The position numbers were made by a program, and so were the translations under genes. The notes under the pieces were generated by a model. The model saw only the letters and a program-made list of their open reading frames with translations, did not search any database and was not told where the DNA came from. Positions 1 through 8,287 of a DNA stretch of 39,005 nt are shown in pieces (the stretch's first letter is position 1; each line of letters starts with the position of its first letter). The stretch is taken from the NCBI RefSeq assembly GCF_001279725.1, contig NZ_LGDE01000437.1, positions 1 to 39,005 of the forward strand, written 5' to 3'. Source of the stretch: Streptomyces sp. WM4235 (GTDB lineage Bacteria; Actinomycetota; Actinomycetes; Streptomycetales; Streptomycetaceae).

Positions 1-51
1 CGGCACCGCCTCAGACGGCTCGACGGTCTCGGTCACGTTGTTGCTGGTCAT
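1..51 (-). CDS. N-terminus of an unidentified protein, cut by the window edge
   Basis: Read leftwards, an ATG at 51 opens a frame running off the window edge; its first residues are MTSNNVTETVEPSEAVP. A GGAAG box lies about 8 bases upstream of that ATG, which is why it is preferred over an in-frame ATG at 66. The short Thr/Glu/Pro-rich start does not identify a family. It could be a chance frame, but start, spacing and codon use look natural. Confidence 0.4.
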   Translation of the reverse strand, partial: MTSNNVTETVEPSEAVP

Positions 52-66
52 CGATGCATCTTCCAT

Positions 67-374
67 GATCGGGAGTTACACCGAACGTTTTACAGTCCCG
101 CTTACGCCGACTCCGAACCTCATTCTGAAACCATCAGTTATTGCCCAGCACGCGCCCGACGGCTTCCTCCGTCGTGCCCGTGGCCTGCTCGGCAACGCCT
201 TGCCCCTCTCGGTACCCGACATGGGGGACTTCGTCGGCTCGTACCAGATCCGTCGTGACGACACGCCTGCTCAGCTTGTTCCTTTTCTTCCGGCCTCGAC
301 GCCGGAGGTTGGGCGGGCAGCCGCGTGCGTTGATCTGTGACGCGCTACAACGCGATGACCTGGCAGGATGCTGA
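67..374. other. Stretch with no convincing gene
   Basis: About 300 bases between the truncated minus-strand gene and a degraded plus-strand fragment. Open frames exist on both strands but have Arg/Ser-rich, shadow-like composition. The tail of one minus-strand frame (ending at 134) reads like protein, with VAEQATGTTEEAVGRVLG, and may be the last remnant of a gene. I see no start or ribosome binding site for it. Confidence 0.35.
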
Positions 375-617
375 CATGGAAACTGGTTCCCCTGGGGGTC
401 TACACCGACCGTTGATCTCCGCCTGTGGCGTGCTGACGCGATCGTGCTGTTCGACTGGCTGATGAGCACCGACCTGAGCACCGTACCGATCACGCATCCG
501 GCTCAGAAGCAGGCTCTCGCAGACCTGCTGGCCCGCCTGGAGGAGGGCATCATCGAGTCCACCGATGAGGAGATCGCCGCAGCCCAGGCCGAGGTGGCCA
601 AGAACATGGGCTGGTAG
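375..617 (+). pseudogene. Remnant of a short conserved hypothetical protein
   Basis: An open frame closing with TAG at 615-617 reads like genuine protein: a tryptophan-rich start (NWFPWGSTPTVDLRLWRADA), then LFDWLMSTDL, then an acidic helical tail ending in KNMGW. It is bounded upstream by TGA at 372-374 and has no well-placed ATG or GTG before the conserved-looking part, so the 5' end seems lost. A start at an internal GTG or ATG would give only about 50-60 residues. It resembles small Streptomyces hypotheticals; no function can be assigned. Confidence 0.45.
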
Positions 618-841
618 GGACTCGCTGGAGGTTCGGGTCCCCTCGAAGGCGCGGCGCCTCCAAGTGCGTCGCTCACATGGAGAACCGCCGGACGTGGGGG
701 CGGCCTTCGTCCGATCATGTTCTCCGACCAAGGTGCACGTGACCACGACGAAGGCCGCGAGGCGAGCCGCCTGCCTGATGTTGTTCGGAGGGAAATGCTC
801 GCGGAAGCGTCACGCTTCCGGGCCAAGTTCTGCGGGTGCGG

Positions 842-875
842 ACCGGCCCCAGGAAGCGAGCTTCCTGGGGCCGGT
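842..875 (-). terminator. Rho-independent-type hairpin after the FG-GAP protein gene
   Basis: A perfect 15-bp stem (842-856 with 861-875) closes on a CGAG tetraloop. It lies about 45 bases beyond the stop codon of the minus-strand gene ending at 920, the right place to end that transcript. There is no U-run, as is usual in Streptomyces. Confidence 0.8.
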
Positions 876-919
876 GGTCTTGCTTGGGGACCAGTCGTTC
901 TAGAAGCGGTCGTGTCTGG

Positions 920-2449
920 TCAGGGCAGGGTGGGCCAGGCCTTGATGCTGGTGCCGAAGGTGCCCTGGCCGTCGCCCTTGTAGAAGTTGAGGTTGGTGCC
1001 CCATCGGCCGAGGAGGTCGATCTTCTTGTCGCCGCTGTAGTCGCCGGCGTAGATCTTGATGCCGCCCCAGCCGTTGTCGGGCCAGATGTTGACGCCGTTG
1101 TTGAGGGTGCCGCTCGCGTTGCCGTCGTAGCGCATGAGGTACCCGTTGGGGGAGACGCCGACGACGTCGTCGCGGGTGTCGGTGTTGACGTCGCCCGTGG
1201 TGATGATCTTCATGCCCTTCCACGAGGCGTCGGGCCACATCTGACGCTTCTGCTCGGTGAGCAGGCCGTTGGCGTCGGTGTTGTAGCCGTAGAGGCTGCC
1301 GCCGTTCCAGACGGCGAGGATGCCGTCGCGGCCGGAGTTGTCGACCTTGTAGCGGGCGATCTGGAGCATGCTGCGCCAGTCGAAGGTGTCGGACCACATC
1401 TTCTTGGCGGGGGCAAGGGTGCCGTCGGCGTTGCCGGCGTAGAGCTGGAGGCTGCCGCCGCCCCAGACGGCGGCGATGTCCATGTTGCCGTCGCCGTTGT
1501 AGTCGCCGGCGACGATGGTGGTGAATGTCTTCCAGCTGCCGTCGAGCTTCCACAGGGGGCGGCCGTACTCGAAGGTTCCGTCGGGGAGGCCGTAGGCGGC
1601 GTGGAGATTGCCGTCGGCGGTGACGACGGCGATGTCGGACCGGCCGTCCTTGTTGAAGTCACCCGTCGTCATGACCTCGGTCATGTCCGGGACGACGGCG
1701 GCCAGAATGATCTGCTTCATCCAGCCGGCGACGTCGTCGACCCGGGCGTCGACAGCGCCGGTGCGGGTCTCGGATGGGTCGGTGCCCAGGCAGCCGCCCT
1801 GCCATGAGCGGGAGTTGACGGCGACAAGCTCGACGGCGGTCCCCTTGCGGCGCAATGCCGGGGCGCCAGCGTCACCCTTACACAGCACCTCGTCACCGGC
1901 CGGGCTCAGGGCCACGGAGCCGCCGTCGACAGTGCCTACCGTGTAGCTGGCAAAGTGCGCCCTGCGGGGGACCCACTCCGACTTCGTCCGTCCGAACCCC
2001 ACCGAGGTGAGCTGCTCACCGGCGACCGGAGCCGTCGTGGAGATTTTGACCGGCGCCACGGCGACAACGGGCGAGGCCAGCTTGACCATGACGAGGTCAC
2101 GGTTGGCGTGGGGGACCAGGTGAACGGCCTCGACCACGTTGCCGGTGGTCTCCGAGAGGTCGGTGCGTCCCACGGTGACGGTCGTCTTCACCGCGGGCTT
2201 GCCGCTGGGAACCGGCGCGCCAGCGTTGCTGAAGCACGACGCGGCCGTGATGACCCACTGGACATCGACCAGAGCGCCCGAGCACGCCGTCCGGTCGCCC
2301 ACGTTGACCTTCGCCGCGAAGCTGAAGTCGGCGTTGGAGGCGTCGCTGCCGTTGAGGGCGACGGCCGGATGTGCCGTCAGAAGACCTGCTCCCACTGCGG
2401 CGGTGAGTAGGGCGATGGCCCACGCGTTGCGTGAACTCTTTACGGACAT
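920..2449 (-). CDS. Secreted catalytically dead S1 protease-like protein with FG-GAP/VCBS repeats
   Basis: A 509-residue exported protein. Residues 1-31 form a signal peptide (hydrophobic core, Ala-x-Ala region near HPAVA). Residues 33-245 have a trypsin/chymotrypsin S1 fold with SGALV and two likely disulfides (C56-C72, C190-C220). Two of the three catalytic residues are replaced: the His box is ITAASCF (Ser at 71) and the Ser box is GDAGAP (Ala at 194); only D118 in NRDLVMV remains. About five FG-GAP-type calcium-binding repeats follow (about 258-509), with GDFNKDGRSD, GDYNGDGNMD and GDYSGDKKID. The ATG at 2449 has AAAGGA six bases upstream. Proteolysis is unlikely; binding to a ligand, polymer or partner is more plausible. 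Two damaged relatives lie upstream on the same strand. Confidence 0.88.
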   Translation of the reverse strand: MSVKSSRNAWAIALLTAAVGAGLLTAHPAVALNGSDASNADFSFAAKVNVGDRTACSGALVDVQWVITAASCFSNAGAPVPSGKPAVKTTVTVGRTDLSETTGNVVEAVHLVPHANRDLVMVKLASPVVAVAPVKISTTAPVAGEQLTSVGFGRTKSEWVPRRAHFASYTVGTVDGGSVALSPAGDEVLCKGDAGAPALRRKGTAVELVAVNSRSWQGGCLGTDPSETRTGAVDARVDDVAGWMKQIILAAVVPDMTEVMTTGDFNKDGRSDIAVVTADGNLHAAYGLPDGTFEYGRPLWKLDGSWKTFTTIVAGDYNGDGNMDIAAVWGGGSLQLYAGNADGTLAPAKKMWSDTFDWRSMLQIARYKVDNSGRDGILAVWNGGSLYGYNTDANGLLTEQKRQMWPDASWKGMKIITTGDVNTDTRDDVVGVSPNGYLMRYDGNASGTLNNGVNIWPDNGWGGIKIYAGDYSGDKKIDLLGRWGTNLNFYKGDGQGTFGTSIKAWPTLP

Positions 2450-2596
2450 GAGGATCCTTTGACATGGGTGGAGCAGGAAGGCTTAGCCGGAGGCTCAAGA
2501 GCCAGCCGATCGGGTAGGCGGGCTTCTTCATTCGACACAGGGGTCGGCGTACACCGCAGGCATCGCGCCTTCGCGCGGCGGCGGGGTATGGGTGGG

Positions 2597-3269
2597 TCAG
2601 CCGGTTATGCGGATCTCGACCAGGGTGCTGCGGTTTCCACTGGTGGCGGCGAGCAGGCCGGTGGTCCACGAGGCACGCTGGTCACGCGGGAGATGTCCCG
2701 GCCTTCGACCTTCCCCCACTGGGCGCCATAGGAACCGTTGGTCAGGTCGCCCTGCTGGCTCCAGAGTGTGCCCTGGCCGGCCGCGGTCAGGGAGACCTTG
2801 GTCGGAGCTGCGACGGCTACCGCGCTGACGTCGGCCGCGCCCCCGAGGCCACCGGGGAGTTCCTTCCATGTGGACCACGCGCCGGGGCCGCTTTCGAGCG
2901 TGGCGTTGAGGATCTTGCCGCAGGCGCCGACGGCGTAGACGTTGACGCTCTTGCCGGTGGGGCTGCTGCTCAGGCGGGTGAGGTCGTTGCCGCCCGCGCG
3001 GGTCCACGTGTCGTTCCAGTGGTCGGCGTCGTAGTTGCCGTACTGCATCCAGACCGCGCCGTCGCTGCCGATGATCTGGAGTTCGACGTTGTTGCCGACG
3101 AGGCTGGCGGCGATGTCCTTGACGCTGGCGGCGGCGCCGGGAAGTTCGCCCCAGCCGGTCCACGAGCCGTTCTGGGTGTTGAGGTCGCGGCCGTAGACCT
3201 GGAGGCGACGGCGGTGGCGGTGACGAGCAGGCAGGTCATCCGTGCCGGGCGCGGACGGGTGTCAGACAT
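2597..3269 (-). pseudogene. Decayed secreted paralogue: signal peptide joined out of frame to a beta-propeller-like domain
   Basis: ATG at 3269 (AAGGA upstream) begins a signal-peptide-like segment, MSDTRPRPARMTCLLVTATAVA, close in style to the next gene upstream. Immediately afterwards the frame is wrong. Protein-like sequence resumes in another frame (QVYGRDLNTQNGSW...) and continues with repeated GSWTGWGELPG / WSTWKELPG units typical of PLL/tachylectin-like propeller domains. A second frameshift near 2690 separates DISRV from the natural tail (ASWTTGLLAATSGN... ending RITG, TGA at 2597). The protease-like domain expected between the signal peptide and the propeller is missing, so an internal deletion plus a point indel is inferred. 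Confidence 0.7.
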
Positions 3270-3344
3270 GGGGTTTCCTTCAGGACGGGCTTCATGGCCA
3301 CGCGCGGATTCCGGAGAGATGCGGGATCGGAGGGTGCCGCCCGG

Positions 3345-3375
3345 TGGTGATGCCGGCGGCCGGGCGGCATCACCA
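3345..3375 (-). terminator. Hairpin after the broken S1-like gene
   Basis: An 11-bp perfect stem (3345-3355 with 3365-3375) with a 9-base loop, just beyond the TAA at 3388-3390 that fits the original reading frame of the upstream gene remnant. It supports 3388 as that gene's ancestral 3' end. Confidence 0.6.
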
Positions 3376-3387
3376 TCCGTGCCGCTG

Positions 3388-3670
3388 TTACGGGGTCCAG
3401 ATCGGGGTGATGGCGATGCTGCCGGGGGCTGCGGGCGAAGCAGCTCGCGGCGGTCAGGACCCAGGAGGCGTCGACCAGGGCGCCCGTGCAGCCGCGGCTG
3501 TTGGTCTCGCCGCCGACGTTCAGCTTCACGACTGACGTGTACTGCCCCGCTGTGGCGTCCGAGCCGTTGAGTGCCTGAGCGGGGCCGGCCGATATCAGGC
3601 CTGCGGCGACTGCGGTGGCAGCGCCGAGTACGCAGGTCATCTGCGCGGTGCGCGGACGCGGAGCATGCAT
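3388..3670 (-). pseudogene. Internally deleted S1 protease-like secreted protein
   Basis: ATG at 3670 (AAGGA upstream) starts a good signal peptide ending near GPAQALNGS, then the S1-like N-terminus with CTGALVDASWVLTAASCFA. Ser again replaces the catalytic His. After ASCFA the frame becomes non-protein-like, whereas another frame at the same place reads AAPGSIAITPIWTP followed by TAA at 3388 and a hairpin, which looks like an authentic C-terminus. The simplest reading is a deletion of roughly the last two thirds of the coding region that fused the two ends out of frame. An untouched frame continues to 3236 but its tail is implausible. Confidence 0.65.
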
Positions 3671-3739
3671 GTGGGACTTCCTTACGAATCGGGATTCGGT
3701 GCGCGACCGTGAGCGCCGGGGCGGTCGGTGCTTCAGGGT

Positions 3740-4273
3740 CTACTTGGCTGCGGTGATCTGCAGCAGGGTGAAGTCGCGGCCCTGGGGGTCGGCCGTCTCG
3801 CCGATATTGGTCCAGGCGTTCTTGTTGAGGTCGAAGGACTTCTCCTCCGTCGACGTCTCCGTCGGGGTCACCATGTTGACCTTGACGGCGTAGTCGTTGC
3901 CCTTGGCGCCGATGACGGCCGGGAGTTCGAGGTCGAGGCGCCCCGTGGTGCCGGTGACCCGGAAGCAGAAGAGGCCGTGTCCGACGGTGTCGATGTCCTG
4001 CATGCGGCGTGCTCGGACCTCGATGAGACCGGGCTCGCCACAGGCGGCGAGCATGATGTGCCCATCGCCGCTCTTCAGCTTGATGCCGCGCTGCTGGAAG
4101 ATCTTGGCGGCGTCCGGATACTCGAAGGTCTCCACCGCGACCGGAGGCAGGGGATCATCGGCAGCGGCGGCACTGGCCACGAACACCCCGCCCTGAATCG
4201 CCACGCCAACGGCGATGGCCGCGACACCTGCGGCGACACCCGCGGTAGTCCGTGAGAAAAGCTTCATGCGCAT
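3740..4273 (-). CDS. Secreted protein of unknown function with two cysteines
   Basis: A 177-residue exported protein with a signal peptide at about 1-38 (KLFSRTT, Ala/Val-rich core, VASAAAAD cleavage region). The mature part of about 140 residues is probably beta-rich, with C78 (LAACGEP) and C103 (LFCFRV), a likely disulfide. No family was recognised. ATGs at 4273 and 4267 are both usable; GAGGAC repeats lie just upstream and the second ATG has the more usual spacing. It is divergent from the ALF-repeat gene at 4897 and shares a near-identical 37-bp upstream element with it, so the two are probably co-regulated and may act together at the cell surface. Confidence 0.75.
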   Translation of the reverse strand: MRMKLFSRTTAGVAAGVAAIAVGVAIQGGVFVASAAAADDPLPPVAVETFEYPDAAKIFQQRGIKLKSGDGHIMLAACGEPGLIEVRARRMQDIDTVGHGLFCFRVTGTTGRLDLELPAVIGAKGNDYAVKVNMVTPTETSTEEKSFDLNKNAWTNIGETADPQGRDFTLLQITAAK

Positions 4274-4329
4274 GTGTCCTCGTCCTCGTCATCTCTACAA
4301 CTTCTGGCCGCACACGAAGGCGTGCGAAG

Positions 4330-4366
4330 GCGCACGCATGGCCGTGCGACGGGATTCGCGGGGCAG
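4330..4366 (-). promoter_or_regulatory. Copy 1 of a 37-bp element upstream of the secreted-protein gene
   Basis: Matches the reverse complement of 4805-4841 at 34 of 37 positions and contains the dyad CGCAC-N8-GTGCG (4331-4348). It ends 56 bases before the ATG at 4273, in the same orientation and distance relative to its gene as copy 2 is to the ALF-repeat gene. It is probably an operator or promoter-linked site. Confidence 0.6.
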
Positions 4367-4804
4367 CCCACAGTCGTGCCGTGACACGTGCTCGGGTCCG
4401 TGGCAACCGGGTCCGACGGCACTCGAACAGCCGGACCTGTCCATCGACGGCCGGCGAGGGCCTTCCCCGGAGAGACGGTAGCGACTCAACTCAACTTTAT
4501 CAACGCTGAATGATGCCCAATCAACTTCGCTTGATTTTCTGTGGCTTCGGGCATACGGTCTTGCCAGCCCGGGGGGAGTCCACGTTCCGGCACCCGGGTA
4601 ACGGCCCGTCTGGGGAGCGGCCGGCTCCGCCTGGCATCGTGGACGGCGGTCGCCGTCCTCGGGGTTGCCGGTCCGGCTCGTTCCGGCAGGGCTTACATCG
4701 TCGCGGAGGCCCATGAGCACGCGACTGGCGTCGTGTCACATGCATGCGGTCCGCGTCTCGTTGCGCTTCTTCTCGCTCCTTCGGAGTTTCGGCGCGGATG
4801 CGGC
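4367..4804. other. Divergent intergenic region without a recognised gene
   Basis: The 438 bases between the two 37-bp elements hold no frame with protein-like composition. A locally A+T-richer patch at about 4482-4545 (repeated CAACT/ATCAAC words) is a candidate promoter or binding region. Read-through frames into 4744-4896 exist but are Arg/Ser-rich and lack a ribosome binding site. Confidence 0.5.
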
Positions 4805-4841
4805 CTGCCCTGCCAATCCCGTCGCACGGGCATGCGTGCGC
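4805..4841 (+). promoter_or_regulatory. Copy 2 of the 37-bp element, upstream of the ALF-repeat gene
   Basis: Inverted copy of 4330-4366 with three mismatches. It lies 55 bases before the ATG at 4897. The conserved position relative to both divergent starts argues for a shared regulatory site and against a chance repeat. Confidence 0.6.
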
Positions 4842-4896
4842 ACTCCCGGCCACCCATTTCACCCGTCAATCGAGACAACGTGGAGTCAACTCAGTC

Positions 4897-7800
4897 ATGA
4901 GAAACGGAAGTCGCCCGAAACGGCGACGCGGTACTGGCATATCCGGGATCGCCCTCGGTGTGGCCCTGAGTGTGTTCGGCACGGCCTGGGCGGATTCCGC
5001 GGCGGCGGCCGAGGTCGGCCTGCCCGACGACGCGCGCGCCCGGGTCCTCGACGCGTGGCAGCTCGGTGGCCGCGCGGTGCGTGAGGAGGCAGAGGCCGCC
5101 CTCGTCGGCGGCAACGCCGACCTCAAGTCCTTCCTCGACACGGGGATGGCCCGTGCCCGCACCGAGGACGAACGCGTCGCCGTCCTGTCGATGCTCAACT
5201 ACGCCGGCCCCGGTGTGAGGGCGGCGGTCCAGAAGGCCCTCTCCGGCACGGACGCGCAACTGCACACCTTCATGACGGAGGGCTACAAGGCTCCCCTGGC
5301 CGACGACCGCAGGGCCGCGGTGCTCACCGTCATGGGCAAGGGCGGCAAGGCGGTCGCCCGCGAGGCGAACAAGGCGCTCAACGACGGCTCCGCCACGGCC
5401 CTCGACGCCTTCCTCCAGTCGGGCCAGTACAAGGCGCGCGAGGAAGACCAGGGCGTCGAGGCCCTCACCCTGCTCAATGGTGCCGGGCCGAACCTGACCC
5501 AGGCAGTCAACCGGGCCCTCGACGGGACACCCGCCGACGTCACCCGCCTGCTGGAGAAGGACCAGTACCTGGCGAGGGCGCGTGACCAGGAGTCGCTGAC
5601 GATCGGTCAGCTTGTGGACCAGGCCGAGAGCGCCGGACGCCGGGCCCTCGAAGCGAAGGTGGCCGCCAAGGAGGCTGCCGAACGAGCCGAAGCGGCCTCC
5701 ACCGAGGCCAAGAAGGCGGCCTTGAAGGCTGCCGAGGAGAGCGCCAACGCGCAGGCAGATTCAGTCAAGGCGTCGCGTGCCGCCGGACGCGCGGCGGACG
5801 CCGCCCAGGGCGCTGCCGATGCCGCCCGAACGGCGATCTCGGCCTCACGGACGGCGATCTCCGCCGCGCAGACGGCGTCCAGTGCCGCCCAGGCCGCGGC
5901 CGGTGCGGCGGCAGCCGCGTCGAAGGCGTCCGTCCGCGCCTTCACCGCGGCGTCCGAGGCCTCCAAGGACGCGAGCAAGGCGGGCGCGGCCAGCGAAGCC
6001 GCCAAGACCGCCCGCGACACGGCGAAGCTGGCCCGCCGGGCCGCCGACGCGGCCAAATACGCCGCCGACGCCGGCGTGTCGGCCCAGGAGTCGGGCAACG
6101 CGGCGGCGCGCGCGGGGCGCAACGCCGCCGATTCCGCCGAGGCGGCAGCAGACGCCGCCGAGGCCTCGGGTGTCTCCCAGGCGCAGGCCGAGCGCGCAAG
6201 GAAGGCGGCCGCCCTCGCCCGGTCCGCCGCCAATACCGCGACGGCCGCGGCCAACCGGGCGGCGACCCTCGCCGGCCGGGCCGCGACCGCGGCCCGCGAG
6301 GCAGGCACCGCCGCCAGCAGCGCGGCCGTGCACGCCGACGCCGCGGCGGCGGCGGCCGAGGACGCCGCCGCACACGCCGGACAGGCGGTGGAGTGGGCCA
6401 ACAAGGCCACGGCGAACGCCAACGCGGCCATCGCCGCCGCCGCGGAAGCGGGCGGCGCGGTCGAGAAGGCCAAGAGCATCGCTCAGCTCGCCCGCGACAC
6501 CGAGGCCGCCCAGCTCGCCGAGGAGCGTGCTCTGGCCATCGAGGTGGCCAAGGAGCTCAAGTCCCAGGAGGGTCAGTACCAGGCCCTGACCCAGAAGCTC
6601 CAGGCCCAGGAGCAGTCGACGAACAAGGAGACCCAGGACCTGCTGGCCCGGGCGAAGGCCGAGACGGATTCCGCGAAGGCTGCCGCGCTCGGCCGCAAGG
6701 CCGCGCTCACCCTGATGGACTCGGCGGGGGCCTGGGCCGGGGAGGGGGGCCAAAAGGCTCTGACCGCGGGCGACCAGGGGGTCGTCGACTGGGCGAAGAG
6801 CGGATACACGAAGGCGGCAGGACTCGACGACCGCGAGAAGGTCCTCACGCTGGCCAAGCAGAACAGGGTCGTACTCTCGGAGGCCGCGCAGAAGACCCTG
6901 GAGAGCAGCGACCCCAAGGCCGTCAGCAACTTCCTGCTCCAAGGTGCCCGGGACGTCCAGGTGGACGACTACCGGGCGGCCGTGCTGAAAACCCTCAACA
7001 GCGCGGGCAAGGCTGTCACCGCCGCCGCCAGCGCGGCGCTCGACAACGGCAGTGTCCAGGCCCTGCACAAGTTCCTGCTCGTCGACTACTCGACCGCGAA
7101 GACCGAAGACGACCGCGCGGCGACACTGGCCGCGCTGAACGGCGCGGGGCCCAACGTGGAGGCCGCGGCCCAGGCCGCCCTCGAGGGCCCGCAGTGGATG
7201 GTGCAGCAGTTCGTCACCTACGCCTACTACAAGGCGCAGGAGGCGGACCGCGACACCACGACCCATGTGGAGTCCATCAACACGCAGATCAGCTCGGCGG
7301 CGCGCATCGCCGCCGACGCCTACAAGGACGCCGCCGAGGCCGCCCAGGCGGCCGCCCTGGCGCGGCAGGCTGCGACGGAGGCACAGGGCTGGGCCTCGAA
7401 GGCCGCCAAGTCGGCGCAGGACGCGAAGGTGTACGCGAACCAGGCGGCCGCCGCGTCCGCGTCCGCCGACAAGTCCGCCGCGGACGCGAAGAGCTCGGCC
7501 AACACCGCGGCGTCGGCGGCGGCGTCCGCACGCACAGCGAGCCGTCAGGCCAACTTCTCCGCGAACCAGGCCACGGCCTCGGCCCAGGCCGCAGTGGCCT
7601 CGGCCGACAGCGCCAGGGCCTCCGCAGCCCGCGCGTACGCGTCCGCGACGGCCGCCGGCAAGAGCGCCGGAGAAGCGAAGGCCGCGGCTGTCGAGGCCAA
7701 GCAGTTCGCCGAGCAGATGCGAAAGGACGAGATCACTGCCGAGGCCGCGAAGGCGGCGGAACAGGCTCGCCAGAACAAAGCCAACAATGTCGATCCGGCC

Positions 7801-8196
7801 AATACGGCGGCGAACGACACCGTCAACCCCGGTGAATTCAAGGACGAGGCCCAGGCGTCCGCCGCCGCGACGGCCACGACCATGGCGAAGATCAGCGCGG
7901 GCCTGGGAGCGGCCGCGGTCGTCACGGCGTTCGTACCCGGCCTTCAGCCCCTGGCGGCCGCACTGGGCGGGGCTTCGCTGGTCTTCGCGGGGATCAGCAC
8001 CCTGTACAACGCCAAGGCGTTCGGCTGGGGGAGCAAGCAGGTCGTCGTCGGTGTCGCCGGTATGGCTCTGAGTATCGGTCTCGGCGGCATGGGAAGTCTG
8101 GCGAGCTCCATGGCCAGAACCAACGTGGGTAAGGCTGCGGTCAGCGGGATCCACAACGCGACTTCGGCCATCGTAGGCTGGTTCACAGCAGAGTAG
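4897..8196 (+). CDS. Large secreted ALF-repeat and alanine-rich coiled-coil protein
   Basis: 1099 residues from ATG at 4897; GGAG lies about 12 bases upstream and the frame above it is not protein-like. A basic N-terminus and hydrophobic core (about 14-38) form a signal peptide ending in SAAAAEV. Four ALF-type repeats follow at about 45-225, with DDERVAVLSML..GP.V..A...AL...L..F...GY.A. A very Ala-rich coiled coil covers about 230-600, a second block of three or four ALF repeats about 620-800, and a second coiled coil about 800-960. The C-terminal 110 residues are hydrophobic and Gly/Ala-rich (AKISAGLGAAAVV, GVAGMALSIGLGGMG) and could insert in a membrane. ALF repeats are known in actinobacterial surface proteins of unknown role. 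A membrane-active or polymorphic-toxin-like C-terminus is possible, as a small membrane protein gene follows. Confidence 0.85.
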   Translation: MRNGSRPKRRRGTGISGIALGVALSVFGTAWADSAAAAEVGLPDDARARVLDAWQLGGRAVREEAEAALVGGNADLKSFLDTGMARARTEDERVAVLSMLNYAGPGVRAAVQKALSGTDAQLHTFMTEGYKAPLADDRRAAVLTVMGKGGKAVAREANKALNDGSATALDAFLQSGQYKAREEDQGVEALTLLNGAGPNLTQAVNRALDGTPADVTRLLEKDQYLARARDQESLTIGQLVDQAESAGRRALEAKVAAKEAAERAEAASTEAKKAALKAAEESANAQADSVKASRAAGRAADAAQGAADAARTAISASRTAISAAQTASSAAQAAAGAAAAASKASVRAFTAASEASKDASKAGAASEAAKTARDTAKLARRAADAAKYAADAGVSAQESGNAAARAGRNAADSAEAAADAAEASGVSQAQAERARKAAALARSAANTATAAANRAATLAGRAATAAREAGTAASSAAVHADAAAAAAEDAAAHAGQAVEWANKATANANAAIAAAAEAGGAVEKAKSIAQLARDTEAAQLAEERALAIEVAKELKSQEGQYQALTQKLQAQEQSTNKETQDLLARAKAETDSAKAAALGRKAALTLMDSAGAWAGEGGQKALTAGDQGVVDWAKSGYTKAAGLDDREKVLTLAKQNRVVLSEAAQKTLESSDPKAVSNFLLQGARDVQVDDYRAAVLKTLNSAGKAVTAAASAALDNGSVQALHKFLLVDYSTAKTEDDRAATLAALNGAGPNVEAAAQAALEGPQWMVQQFVTYAYYKAQEADRDTTTHVESINTQISSAARIAADAYKDAAEAAQAAALARQAATEAQGWASKAAKSAQDAKVYANQAAAASASADKSAADAKSSANTAASAAASARTASRQANFSANQATASAQAAVASADSARASAARAYASATAAGKSAGEAKAAAVEAKQFAEQMRKDEITAEAAKAAEQARQNKANNVDPANTAANDTVNPGEFKDEAQASAAATATTMAKISAGLGAAAVVTAFVPGLQPLAAALGGASLVFAGISTLYNAKAFGWGSKQVVVGVAGMALSIGLGGMGSLASSMARTNVGKAAVSGIHNATSAIVGWFTAE

Positions 8197-8209
8197 GACG
8201 ATCGACTGC

Positions 8210-8240
8210 AATGGCGGCGAGGGAAAACCTCGCCGCCATT
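8210..8240 (+). terminator. Hairpin between the ALF-repeat gene and the membrane-protein gene
   Basis: A perfect 13-bp stem (8210-8222 with 8228-8240) with a GAAAA loop, 13 bases after the ALF gene stop. There is no U-run. It either ends the ALF transcript or attenuates read-through into the membrane-protein gene 48 bases on. Confidence 0.8.
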
Positions 8241-8287
8241 CCGCCGTACGAGAGGCTCGTCCAGCCTCCATGGATGAAAGGGTATCG

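Noticed and set aside
4744..4896. 51-codon N-terminal extension of the ALF-repeat protein
   Set aside because: It would place an Arg/Ser-rich stretch before a normal signal peptide and would overlap the 37-bp regulatory element.
5845..8271. 808-codon open frame antisense to the ALF-repeat gene
   Set aside because: Gly/Arg-rich composition and complete overlap with a clearly structured gene; a shadow frame typical of high-G+C DNA.
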